In this document: positions 45,137 through 56,337 of the stretch, piece by piece
Numbering within the stretch: the first letter of the stretch is position 1
How the letters are laid out: the number at the start of each line of letters is the position of its first letter
Source of the DNA: Symbiodinium sp. CCMP2592
Lineage: Eukaryota; Sar; Dinophyceae; Suessiales; Symbiodiniaceae
Reading direction: 5' to 3'
Length of the DNA stretch: 64,000 nt
Assembly (NCBI GenBank): GCA_905221615.1
Contig: CAJNDT010006157.1
Location: forward strand, 187,501-251,500
Made by a program: the position numbers and the translations under genes
The notes under the pieces: model-generated
What the model saw: the letters and a program-made list of their open reading frames with translations, nothing else
Database searches by the model: none
Told to the model about the DNA's origin: nothing

Positions 45137-46205
45137 TCACGCGCTCCGCGGCCCCTCCCCCTCCCCCCTCCATGGTCTATGGTCCAGGATGCCCCCTCCT
45201 GTGGGATGGAGTGTGGGTTCCCTCTTCTCCCTGTGGGGTCGATGTGGGGGTTTTGGGGTTTTGGGTCTAGCTTAAGCTTGTGAGTTTTGGGTTTAGGGTT
45301 TTGGGTTAAAAGGTATAAGGCTTCGAGTCGACAAGGGCTTAGGGAGGGTTTGGGGTGTAGGTTCGCTAGGGTTGATAGTTTATGTCCTGGTTTATGCTTA
45401 GAGCCTGCATTTAGGCGGGGTTTAGGGTTGGTTGTAGGGTTTGAAGTTTAAGTTTAAGGTAATGAAAGCAGGAGCAGGCGCTACTGCGCTACGTTATAGG
45501 ATTTATGGCTTGCGTAGGGCTTGCGTACGATGCTGGCTGTCTGTGAGGCCTGGCCGTCCCTCCAGCTGCAGCTCCAACAGCCTCCAACCCTCTCCGCAAA
45601 CGCCAGCCCCCCCCCCCACCCCGTCGCAGACCATTGGGGGGGTCTGGGAAGGCCAGACGCCTGACCATATATGGTCATGCGCTCCGCGGCCCCCTCCCCC
45701 CCTTCCATGATCTATGGTCCGGTTTTGGGGTGAGACATGGGGTCCCTTCCACCTGCGGGGTTGCGTGGGTTTTTGGGTTTTGGGTTTACCTTAAGCTTTT
45801 GAGTTTTGGGTGTAGGGTGTGTCGACAAGGGCTTGGGGAGGGTTTGGGGTGTAGGTTCGTTAGCCTTGATGGTTTCTGTTCTGGTTTAGGCTTAGAGTCT
45901 TAGAGCCTGCATTTGGGCGGGGTTTAGTGTTGAGTGTAGGGTTTAACGGTTTAAAGTACAGATGAAGGCTAATAAAAACAGGAGCACGCGCTACTGCGCT
46001 AGGCTATAGGGTTCATGGCTTGCGTAGGGCTTGCGTACGATGCTGGCCTCGTCGGTAACCCCTGGCCGCCCCTTTAGCTGGAGGCTCCAACGGCCCCAAC
46101 CCCTCTCCACACACGCTAGCCCCACCCAACCCCCCCGGCCTACCAGACTATACCTTTGGGGGGCGGGTGGGGGGGCTGGGAACGCCAGACGCCTGTTCAT
46201 ATATG
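45129..46205. repeat. 538-bp tandem duplication rich in TTTAGGG-like sequence
   Basis: Unit 1 begins atatatggtcacgcgctccgcgg near 45129 and unit 2 begins atatatggtcatgcgctccgcgg near 45667, a period of 538 bases. Shared blocks run the full length: cttaagctt, gtcgacaagggctt, agagcctgcattt, gcgctactgcgcta, ggcttgcgtagggcttgcgtacgatgctggc and ccagacgcctg. The unit starts atatggtc and ends gaccatat, so the join is the palindrome gaccatatatggtc (45664-45677). The interior holds many TTTAGGG and TTTTGGG variants. The similarity is clear but imperfect, so the duplication is not recent. Confidence 0.9.
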
Positions 46206-48435
46206 CATGTACAGTTACATCCATACGACATACGTATGTACATGCATGCATAGACATACTTACTTACCTACTTAACTGCATAACTAGTTCCCTACTTGTG
46301 CTTCCGTACTTGTTTCGGTTCCTTGCCTACCTACCTACGTACCTACGTACTTAATTCCTTACTCAACGTAGGTGCATGCCATCTCTGTGCGACCACTGAG
46401 GCTGGTCGGGTCGGCTGCAACTTACAGCCTGGGCTCTGGCCGCAGCACCAGGCGAGCAGAAGCACCCCAAAGTAAGAAGTCAGGACGCGACTGATCTGCA
46501 GGCCATCCGGTCATGCTTCGTGCCCTCACCCGGTACCTAGAGACGTCAGGCTCTCAGTATTCTCAGTGCAAAGCTGATTAAGTCATTAAAGGACTGCTGG
46601 GAGTTTCTCTTTCTGGGGAGGCCTGGGCCTGCGATTGGCCTCCCGGCATTGGCGCACTACCAGCGCGCGGCAAAGAGAGCTCTGAAAAGTATAAGTAGCC
46701 CTTTAGCGAACTGGTGCTCAGGCATAGCGTGGCGATGGGGCCCGGGCTTCTCACACTCCTTGTGGACGAGTGGTGCCTCGGGCTCGAACTTACTCAGAGC
46801 TGCCCTGCTTCCGAAGGGGTTGAATAGAATTGCGCTACAAGGTAGGTCGTGACTGCTGGAAGGATCCAGGAGACTTCGCCCAATGGTGAGGGACTGAAGG
46901 CTCGTCTGTTCAACAGCGCATGGAGCGCTTGTAAACTAGTACGCACACGCGCCGGCAGCTGATGGAGGCAATGGCCAGCGTGCTCGACTTTTCTGTGGCG
47001 TCCGTCTCCTCCGACACGGTTGTGCCGGGACCCGAGCAGACACAATAATTTAAGGTTCATCTTGGATGATTCTGACTGAATCGCAAACCCATCTTCTAAA
47101 TGGAAGGAACCAGAACAGTGCCTACTACGGTTTTTATGCTGTAAGGCAGGGTCTACAAGACTGCTGGCTCATGAGCCAGGAGATAGAATCTGCGCACCCT
47201 TGTTCTGAACGTCCTCTGTGGCAAGTGCAACAGTCCCACTTGATTGTGTTATCTGTAGACTGAGTGAAGGCAAGCGCAGAACAAGGCCCTTTGACATTAG
47301 CCTTCTGAAAGCAGTTTGGCTCTTTGTCTCTAGGGTGGCGATTGCCCCGAGAACAGTCTACAGCTAAGAGAGCACAACTTCAGATCAAAAACACCTGCGA
47401 CTGCGCCCGCAGGCTGAACATCCATGGCTTTGGATGTGGACAGCCCCACAGTGGAAGCCGAACTCCCGACATGTCTTGACGAGCCCATAGATCTAAGCTA
47501 TAATTTACATGCATTCCGACATCTGGTGCCATACATGCAGCGTTGTGCTGCGGCGTGTTATGGTCCTTGACAGGCCCGTGTAACGAAAGCGAGGGCGCCC
47601 TCGTCCAGCACCTTTTCATGGGTGCCTGGAAGCCTCCGGAGGCACTCCTCTCTTGCCTTGTCACTTCTGGACTCTCTCGCTGAGACGACGATTTTCGATG
47701 CATGCTTCATGGTATTGGGTTTGTCGAAAAACAATGCATGTTACAGGGGTCGTGGGCTTTGGACGAAGATGAATCCAGACGCCGCCGCCGACGCTTCGTG
47801 CGCCTCCTACGCTCGTTAGTTTTGTGCATGCACGTGACAGGTGTCGTAATATTTATCTGTGAATACACCTAGGTGCGACAGCACGGTGATAGCTGCATCA
47901 TACCGCCTCCCCGTGCTCTTACCAACTACTGCGAGATAAGGATGGACCCACCGAGTTCATCGATTGGCGCGGTCCAGCGTCATCAACTTACTTCAGTGTT
48001 TTCCATGTGGTTGTGGACGGTCTATGGAATTGGAGTACGGGCTGTCTGACTCTGCCTGCGCCAGACTTTTGTTGAGGGCTGAGTTCTTCTTTTCCGCAGT
48101 CTGTCGAGCACACTGCGCCATGTCGCACTACTGGGTGCCTGCGTACTCATTCCTCGTGCTGGTACTGGGGCATATGTTCACCAAGTCTTCCCGCAAAGAT
48201 ACCGCGGTACATCCGTGCACGTTGGTAAAGTTTCCAGCTTGACATAGGCTGGGAGCACGATCGCAAGACCGCCAATGCTGGCATTATTGGCAGGCGTTCT
48301 GGCTCGCCAGTGTTTGTAACTTTGTCTATGCCGAGTCCCCCAAATGGTTGCAGGAGCATCCGCAGCACAGACATGTCAGGACAGCCGACCGTCAACACGG
48401 CTGACAGAGCTTGTGTTGCAAAGCACGTTAGCACC
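46206..48435. other. Unassigned
   Basis: A TACA/CTTACCTA-type microsatellite lies at 46195-46350. Frames further on are short. The + frame at 46655-46850 and another at 47964-48240 are open but unrecognised. Confidence 0.4.
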
Positions 48436-51400
48436 ATGCGGGCGTTGCGTGCTGCCTGGATCAGAGGTGGCACCTCGAAGGGTTGCTTGGCTCTTCCACG
48501 TTCCACAGTGTCCAAAGAGTTCATCAGGCAATGAGCACATCTCAGGCCTCTTCTTTCGCGAGGCTGACCTTCCACCCCCTGGTGACGCAAGAGACCAGCT
48601 GATCCTCGCAGCACTAGGCAGCCCTGAGACTTTGAATGCAGTTGGACCTCACGGAAGTGACGAATGTCCGAGCTTTGAAAGGGTAGATCCTAGATCTATT
48701 CGTGAGGATCCTTCCGGTCTCCAGCTTAATGGCCTTGGCGGTGGCATTTCGTCAACTAGCAAGGCCCGTCCACGTTTCAGCGTGTGGAGCCTCGCGAAGG
48801 AGTCTACAAGAACGTGCTTGAAGTTCAGATGGATAGGAAAGTGTCATATCATGGAAGTCGAATTACATGCAGCAACAAACCACAGTCTGACGCTTCCTGT
48901 GCCCTGAGGTGGCGATCCTGTCTGCATCACAACGCAGCCGGACCTGTACATAGATGATCATAGATGTTTCCATGATAGTGTCTCATGACGGGAGGGTATC
49001 CGAAGGTGATGGCTACGATGTGAACTATCTCATCGGCCAGGTCGACATCAAGGAGCTTCCGCTGCGAGCACTCAGTGCGATGCATCCTAAGAAGAAACTT
49101 GGACGCGGCAGAGCAACCAACAATCATCTCAGATGTAGTCGAAAGGTTGGAGAAGTCGTTCGAGCAGCGAGCAAGCACTGTCAGAGCTTTAAACGCTGAA
49201 GTTGCAGTGTTTTTGTAATGCAGGAGCGCTTGATTAATTGGGAGGCTGGGAGCTCGGATGAGACTGGCCGAGCTGGTCTGTCTTTCTTGTTCTTTTGAGC
49301 AGAGCCCACCCTGCTTGCGGAGCAATGTTGCCCTCAGGGCAGTTGTGGCAATCTCTCCGCTGGAGTTGGTCTTTTCGCTCTGGCCGAGCATCTTGTGAAG
49401 CCAACCTTCGATGGAAGCCTCGCTCCACACATATTAAGCAGAGAAATTCGACGGCGCTCGTCAGGTGGCTTAGGCATACTTCCACTTGCAGGGATTGTTG
49501 CTTCCTTAGTTTTGGAAGGCCTCACACGACCTCTCCTCCTTCCATCGGGGCACCATTCAAGCGGGGCTGGTTCCCATAGCAGTGGTTGGAGAGTGTAGGG
49601 TTCAACAACGACAGTGTCGAAGACGGGAGCGGTGGGCGGGAGAGAGTACGATGGAGCGGTCTTTACTTTGAGGGACGCAGGCAAGCTTTTGCAGCCCATG
49701 CGCCGTGCTGCTCTGTCGAGTGAGTTGGACTGGCAGTTGGCAGCCGAGGACCTTCGCAGGTGGTGCGTGTGTGGCAGCAAAATCAAGGGTACGGGATGAA
49801 CGTGCACGTGCCAAAGGGAGTGGATGCCCCCATCGCGGAGGCACTTCTAGATTCTAGATGTTTCCCCACAGCCGCTGGCCGCTGCCCCATGCGAGGCAGA
49901 GACCGGAGAGGAGGTCTCGCTTCTCTCCCTGGCCGGGATTCCAGGTCAGTGCCGAGGCAGAGATGAGCAGAGCCGATCGTCCGCGCCCTGTGTAGGCCGT
50001 GAACCGGCTGTGTACGTGGAGCTGCTGGAGCCTCACGGTGCGAAGCCACTGCTGCCAACAGGCGACCCCATGCGACCCCGACCATTCCTGAGCCTTACCA
50101 ACATCTTTCGCCTATTGCTGAACTCTGGAGTTGCAGACCCGGTCGAGGCAGATCCTCAAGTCATGCTTCTACTCGTCGTAGTAGCAAAAAGTGCACAACG
50201 CCCGAAGGCGAGCCAATCACTCTGCTACAGCTGGAAGATGGCTCTCAAGTTGAAGCGACGCTTGTAACGGCAGGCGTGCCAGGGCAAGATGTCGTGACAT
50301 CCAGACAGACGAAGTAGGGTTGCAATTCTGCAGCCACTCTAGCTGACTTTAGCTTGCGTGTGCCATGTGTGCCAGTGCAAGACCTGCAGATGGGGTTCAC
50401 ACCACAGAGCCAGCAGATGTGCGAAAGCGAAAGGTAATCCGACGATCTTCGTTCCGGCTGATGTCGTTGGGCTTCGTGGTAGTGACACTGGGCTTGATTC
50501 AGCTTCGTGCGGATCGAAGACACGGCTGAGACGTTCTGTACCCGAGGAGCTTCCCAGTGAGATGGACTACAGCCGCTTGCCTCGATACTTGTAGCTGCTT
50601 CTAGTCGCAAGGAGATTTGTTACAGCTCAAGGCCGCATCTTGCCCGTCGTGGACCGGTTACGTGCACAGGCCGCTCCTCTTTTCGGCATCGAGGTGCGCG
50701 AAGCCGACCCCTAGAGGTAGGCGTAATGAGACGTGCAGTGTCGTGCAGTGCTGCGCCACCCCGCCACAGCTTCAGGTCTCAGACCAGCCCCGTGTTAGCT
50801 TCGTTGCCCCGCCTGGATGCTACATGAGCACCACGGGCGATGCAGTCGACGAGACGGTGACTTGTTGGCTAATGCCTGTGAAGTTCTTTACGCCCTGCGC
50901 TGGTAAGCAAAATTGTCGCCAGCACGATGATGGTGGGCAGCTGTGAGTTTGTGCAGCCTACATGGACTGTTACACAGACAGCAGGTGGCCAGTGCCATGC
51001 ATGTTGACATGCATCCTGCATGCATGATGTATGCATGCATCTACAGTGACTGTGCTCGATTACACGCGCGTAGATTAGAGTACGCGCTGGGGGGTGGTAT
51101 CTTGAATGCTAGAGGCCCCAAGTTCAGCTGAGGCCATGGATCTTCTCGCTCGAATTAGCACACCTGGCCGCAGCTTCGAACAATAGACCCATTTGCACAC
51201 TAGTCTGTGTCGACGTCTTTGGAGCATGATTGCAAGCTGCTTGATTTTGTCCCGCCGAAGGCATAAGTTCGTGTTGAGGCATCCATCATGCTTTCACTGG
51301 AACCGGATCGATTGCAGTCGCATGCGCGGCACAGGCAAGGAAAGTGAACAGGGATGCTTGCAGTGTGCGGTGGTCGTAAGAGCTCTTGTCATGCCTCATT

Positions 51401-51600
51401 CAACTCTGCATTGAATTCTCCTAAGCATGCAGGACACCATGCGTCTATACGTGCACATGCACAGGCGTTCATGCATAGGCAAAGGCACAGGCACTTATGG
51501 TTTCGGGTCGTGGTTGGGCATGTAACCATTGAATCGGGAGCGTGCGCACTGGCCGATGCACATGTCAAGGCCTACGAAGCGGCGAAAACCCCAAGGGGTG
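48436..51600 (+). CDS. PrpF-family 2-methylaconitate / 3-methylitaconate isomerase
   Basis: PrpF proteins share the diaminopimelate-epimerase fold and isomerise methylaconitates in propionate breakdown. Exons: 48436-48481 (AAWIRGGTSKG), 48546-48625 (LFFREADLP to LAALGSP), 48707-48763 (GLQLNGLGGGISSTSK), 48909-48933 (VAILSASQ), 49006-49052 (GYDVNYLIGQVDIK), 49224-49244 (ERLINWE), 49338-about 49410 (GSCGNLSAGVGLFALAEHLV), 49760-about 49818 (VRVWQQNQGYGMNVHVPK), 49996-50061 (VELLEPHGAKPLLPTG), 50208-about 50272 (DGSQVEATLVTAGVP), 50434-about 50490 (NPTIFVPADVVG), 50632-50705 (VVDRLRAQAAPLFGIEVREA) and 50776-50850 (PRVSFVAPPGCYMSTTG). Each matches the PrpF order; RGGTSKG, GLGGGxSSTSK and xCGNLSAxVG are signatures, and SCGN carries the expected catalytic-type Cys. 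Donors are GT, GA, GC, GC, GA, GC in sequence, all in phase. A last exon near 51519-51590 (SGACALADAHVKAYEAAKTP) is tentative, and the HHAxTGT block was not found. A start upstream of 48436 is possible. Confidence 0.9.
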
Positions 51601-54600
51601 CAACTGCTTAGCAGCTATGCAAATATCGACAAGCCTTTGCAGCTTGCTCTTTCTAAATGCTTTTTAACGACAGCAATGTGTGTAACCGTGTGACGATTGT
51701 CGAGTGGCTCCTGGGGGTGGTGCGGCGACTCAAGTTCACAATAATTTGCACGCAAGTCTCGACCTATGACTCTTTTGCGGCCTATTGGGACAATCGCCAC
51801 TCAGGGTTGGTTTCTGAAGTGAAGCTTTGGGGACGGGTTCCAATGTAATCACGACAGCAGCAGACATTCTTGCAATTTGTTTGCAGAAGGCCTTGTCCGT
51901 CTGGGTCGAATGTTGTCTTACGGACTGTTGGTTTTCCCTCTCAACATTAATGATTGTTCAGCAGCGCGGAGGTGAAGAAGAGCGTTCCGTGGCGCTGCAT
52001 TCCGGAGAATCGACGGAGGTCTCTACTTCGTGTTGGGCATCCTGGCGGCGTCCCATGGCTGCAGCTTTAGACACCGTCTGTGGATTCGCGCCCAGCCCGT
52101 TGCTATTGAATCACAATTACAATTGCCGGTAGGGTTGCGTTCGCGTCTGGACTCTACCGCCGCCAGGATGTGCCTCGTAGATCCTCGTAGCAAACTCGAC
52201 AGACAGAGGTTATGGAAGTGAAGGCCGATGTTCGACACTCCGCTGATCGTGGATGGCATGCGGTTGGTGCGGGCTTTGAGCGAACCTCCAGGTACAACAT
52301 GCGCAATGCTGAGTGATCGTCAGTGGCATGTGTGTAAATGGAGTTCCGCCGGGTTCGGCTGGTGCTGGTTGCTTCTCGTTTCGCCTGTGCTACTTCTTGT
52401 GCTTCAGAACGGGAATAGACACATGCAGAGAACTTGTCGTCGTACACTTCAGCGCAGGTACTTGATGCGTGGAGACGTGTTCATCCCTCGTCCAGGACGA
52501 GCTCCCTGAGAAAACACAGCAACCATCTGCGACCTAAACTTGCGTTGGCCGTGATCCCGGCGCTGGAACACAGAGCGATACGGCTTGTAACGCCGGCCAC
52601 GACCAGCTGGCAAGCTGGCAAGCCAAGCAGATCACGCATCCACAAACTGACCGAAGCTCTGCAGCTCTGAGAAGCCCCGGCACGGAGACGGAGCCAGCAG
52701 GAAGACGGCGAGACCGATGCATCCATTTTTTCATTTGAGCTGCAAGAAAAGAGCAGGTGATATAAGTCCCTGGAGGCGTTGCCCGAGGATCGTGAAGTTC
52801 GAGCTGCGAAGCATGCCACTGCAAGTTTCTAGAGTAGCTTCATGACCAAGCTTGAAGCCTGATCTTTGGTCGCCTGGGGTTCGGAATCGTAGCAATGCTT
52901 GCAGCCTTCACCCCTCTCAAGGCTCTCGTTGCTTCATCGGCTGGAGGGATTGGGCTACCAGCTTCCTTGGGAGGCTCGCCTTGGAGTCCAGCATTTTCCA
53001 ATATCATGTGTGCAATTTTGGTATCGTGGTGCTAGGAGTAGGTTGTGCCCGACATCACGTAACATGGAATGCAGAGAACTCTCGACGGACAGCGGAGAGA
53101 CACTGCCCCGTCTGCCGTCATTAGAAACGTGCCATGATGCGTCACCTTGCGACGGACAGTTTCCTCGCTGACAAGCAGCACCGTTGGCAGGCAACGCCTC
53201 TGCTCTTCTCTCGAATGGTTGGGTCCTAAGTTTGATGCGCAGTTGAGATCCTCCTTTCCACCCATCCTCGAATCACTTGAACAAGGACATTCCGCTAAAC
53301 CCAACAAAAATTCTTCAAGCACTGCTAGATGTTGCATTGAGCACCTCTCAACTCTACGCGGATGCGAGGCAGGCGCAGCAGGATGCCAAGAAGACCACTA
53401 CAAGTCACTACAAATGTGCCCCAGGAGCACTAGTCACTAGTCCCTTGACTGTGCGCCCGACGGAGCCGCGGACCGGAACCGGCAAACTACAGTTCTCCTG
53501 AGCTGCAGGTCACGAGATGTCACGAGCCAACATGCTGGGAACGGCTGGGTTAATGTAATGCTAGAGAGAGGCTTGGTGGCTCGCCATCGAGCAACAAGCA
53601 CCAAGACGCGAAGCCGTTTACTGGACCCTGAATGTATCATACGGCACGCTGTGTCAGGTTCCAGTGGAGCCGCAAGATCCTCAGTAATTACGGGATGCAT
53701 TCTGCATGCATGATGGCATGACCTGGGCAATCTATGTGAATGAGGCCTTTGCTTCCTCTTCCAGGGCCCTTTTACACGGCATGACCTCATGCAAAAGGCC
53801 GCGCGCACTGACAGTCCAAGCGAAGCAGGTGACAGTGCTACCCTAGGAAGAGTCAATCTTGCCCATGGCGAGCGTAGGAAATCTATCACAGCGTACTGGT
53901 CACAGGTGCAGAGTGGTGCAGAGCGGCGTGACCATGTCATTGGCAACACTGACAAGTCTGGAGAAGTTTGTCCAACAAGGACTGGACTGGGGAAGAGGGT
54001 GTGCACTTTTCAATTGTAACGTGATTGCTGGAACCGGTGGTCCATGGTGGTTCATATTCGGCAGGCATTGGCTGTTGATGCCGTCCGCTCGTTGATGCAC
54101 GAACTACGATAAGTCATGCCTCAGAGACTTCTGGCGTCCGCGCCAGCAGCGGTCTAGTGTGTTACGAAAGCCGAACTTCTGCACCCACAATCCGGCTTCC
54201 GCAAGTAATGATCGCCCCTTCTTTTTCTATGAGGGGTTCACAGTGGTGCCCTGTTAACCGATGCTTTTTGCAGGAGGCCCAGCAACAGTTTAGTTGTGTC
54301 TGCATCTCGATCGTGCAAAAAGTGTTGTCGCAACACGCTCGCTGTGGCTCACGGCAGGCGCCGACTGCAGAAGCCGCCAACGCCGAGCATCTTCTGAAAC
54401 TCCGAAGAAGCGGAGCTGGTGCAGTTGGCTCTACTCTATGCTGCTGGGCTGCTACGAGTAGGTAGACCCGACATATGATGCGACAGTGAGCGACATGCAA
54501 AGGGATATTTGGACAAGGTCTTGCGGAAGAAGCCAGCTTGCCATACAGGAGCCGAGGCAGGTCAAACCAGGCGGCAGGCGACAAGGTCTCAAGTCGCTTG

Positions 54601-54640
54601 AAGGCGTCTTTGTTGCTGATTTCGGAGACACTTGGGCATC
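51601..54640. other. Unassigned, with an exon-like frame at 53277-53400
   Basis: The + frame at 53277-53400 reads NKDIPLNPTKILQALLDVAL, then STSQLYADARQAQQDAKK, a convincing helical exon with no family I know. The frame from 52228 (MFDTPLIVDGMRLVRALSEP) is also protein-like. Minus-strand frames at 52481-52819 and 53437-54006 are open but look like shadows. These may be 5' exons of the amine oxidase whose tail is at 54.7 kb, but I see none of its motifs. Confidence 0.3.
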
Positions 54641-54675
54641 AGAATTTCTAGATACGGAGCTTGGTCGGTTGGGCT

Positions 54676-54786
54676 TTCGAAGTACCAGCTGAGGATGAGC
54701 ACTCAGGGTCACGGCGTTGTGGCAGCCAGTGCAACAGGCGGGTTTTGCACTTGGCAGAGTGCTTCTCGGGAGTGGGATGATGTGCG
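54676..54786 (+). pseudogene. 3' tail of an upstream amine oxidase copy, broken at a poly-C run
   Basis: The segment cgaagtaccagctgaggatgagcac through gagtgggatgatgtgcg repeats, with changes, the exon pair found at 61711-61828 in the downstream amine oxidase gene. Shared parts are tcgaag, then tgcca/tacca, ctgaggatgagcac, cagccagtgca and gagtgggatgatgtgcg. In the downstream gene the last of these continues into the FAD-contacting RLAGEHT segment. Here it runs straight into 19 C residues and the match stops. It may be a decayed tandem duplicate or a place where the assembly is wrong. No upstream amine oxidase motifs were found in the preceding 3 kb. Confidence 0.5.
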
Positions 54787-54812
54787 CCCCCCCCCCCCCC
54801 CCCCCTCCCCCC
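54787..54812. repeat. Poly-C tract
   Basis: Nineteen C, one T, six C. It interrupts the amine-oxidase-like tail. Confidence 0.95.
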
Positions 54813-56337
54813 AATGATTGCAGACGGCAGCTACTTGCCCCAAGACCCAGATGCCAGTGGTCAACTTGTCTCAGGAATCCTCCGAGAGTTGCGGCAGAGG
54901 CTGGGGCGCCACCGCGATGTGATCACAGCGTAGAGGCCAGGCCGCCAGGCCGCAGGCATGGCCTTGCTGCAGAGCCGCTCACACGGGATCTCCAGATGCA
55001 AACCGCTTCTGCAAAAGCAGATGCAGTTCCTGCATCCTGCATCGTGCCGTTCCGACTTGAGCGCCGTGGTAGGCGAAAGACGCACTCAATCAGCAGCCAA
55101 TTTTTGGCGCTTGGTGTTGAAAGTTGAGGAATTCGCCGGATGTGGGATCCACCTCGATGCACCCTCGCGCTGTTGGTTAGTCTTTGAATTTGGGTTTCTT
55201 CTTGTACAGTAGGTTGCGAAACTTTTGGGTGCAGCGTTTACATCTTCATGCTGTGCAGTAGCTCTCCCGACACTGCGCACAGACACCCAAGCACTCGCCC
55301 ACTTAACTTGCATCATTCCGGTTTCTGTATCTTGTTGCTCCTTGGTCCTAGCCGGTTCTAGCCACAAACTGCTCTGTGCAGGCTTTCGGGCTTGTGGTCA
55401 CATCCCATCAAGCTGTCGCAGGAACTCTTGAGTCATGTTCAAGGCAGCCTGAAACAGTTGCGGAACTGCAGTCAGGAAGAGTTTGATGGTTCCGGTCTTG
55501 AGGGTTCTCTCGTTCGAGAAGCTCTCGGAGCGCGAAGCTTAGGGTTCAAAAAGCTTGTTTCGGATGTTGTTGATTCGGGGAGTTTCGGCGCTTGAACTTT
55601 TCTGATCAGCTTCGGGTTTGGCAAACCTTGCCGGCCTTCCAGCTCGAAAGTCCGCCTTGGTGCCCGATAGATCAGTCTGTAAAGATGGTCGCTATGTCGG
55701 ACGATGAAATTTACGGCCATTTGGATCTGGTCGTCGCGCGCCTCAGCTGCAAAGACGGGGGAGTTTTGGCGAGCAGCCCCGCGGAGGCAGAGATGGAGAG
55801 ACTCGCCAAACTTCAGGACCATGCTGTGGCCACTACTCGTTGGGCCGAACATGCCCATCTTGATGAACGCCGAGGAGGACTCTGATGACGACGGCGGCTG
55901 AGGCTGACTGGTTTTGGCGTATTTGTCTTCGTCGATGAGTTTTTGATTCGTGCTGAATTGCATCCCCTACTAGTAGCAAGCTTTTTTGATTGTGTGGACA
56001 CTGGAGAGTGGAAATTGAACAGTTTCTGTACACGTGGCACTCGCAGCGACTGACCACGGCATGGCCGGATCATCGCCAGTTTCGAGGCCTTCATGGAGCG
56101 TTTCGAAGCCATGCACATGGACGAGGCAAGGCACTGGAAAATTCCTCGCATCGTGCACGATCCAACCATGTGCAGAATTACATACGTTATCTAATTACCG
56201 ATTTACCAACGACCAGTTCCTATGGATGTCTGTGCCAAAATCATGAGGTGTTGTCACACTGCTCAGCTTACCTGAACATGTGCGTCTCGTGGGCCTTTGA
56301 GCTCAGGGATCCCCTGACAATTTCATGAGTTATTCAG
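54813..56337. other. Unassigned
   Basis: The + frame from an ATG at 55686, inside a frame open from 55592, reads MVAMSDDEIYGHLDLVVARL and is acidic at its start. The overlapping minus frame 55472-55963 (163 codons) is equally open. I cannot decide which, if either, is coding. Confidence 0.3.

Noticed and set aside
53437-54006. 189-codon minus-strand frame
   Set aside because: Ser/Arg/Pro-rich with no domain; looks like a shadow in GC-richer sequence.
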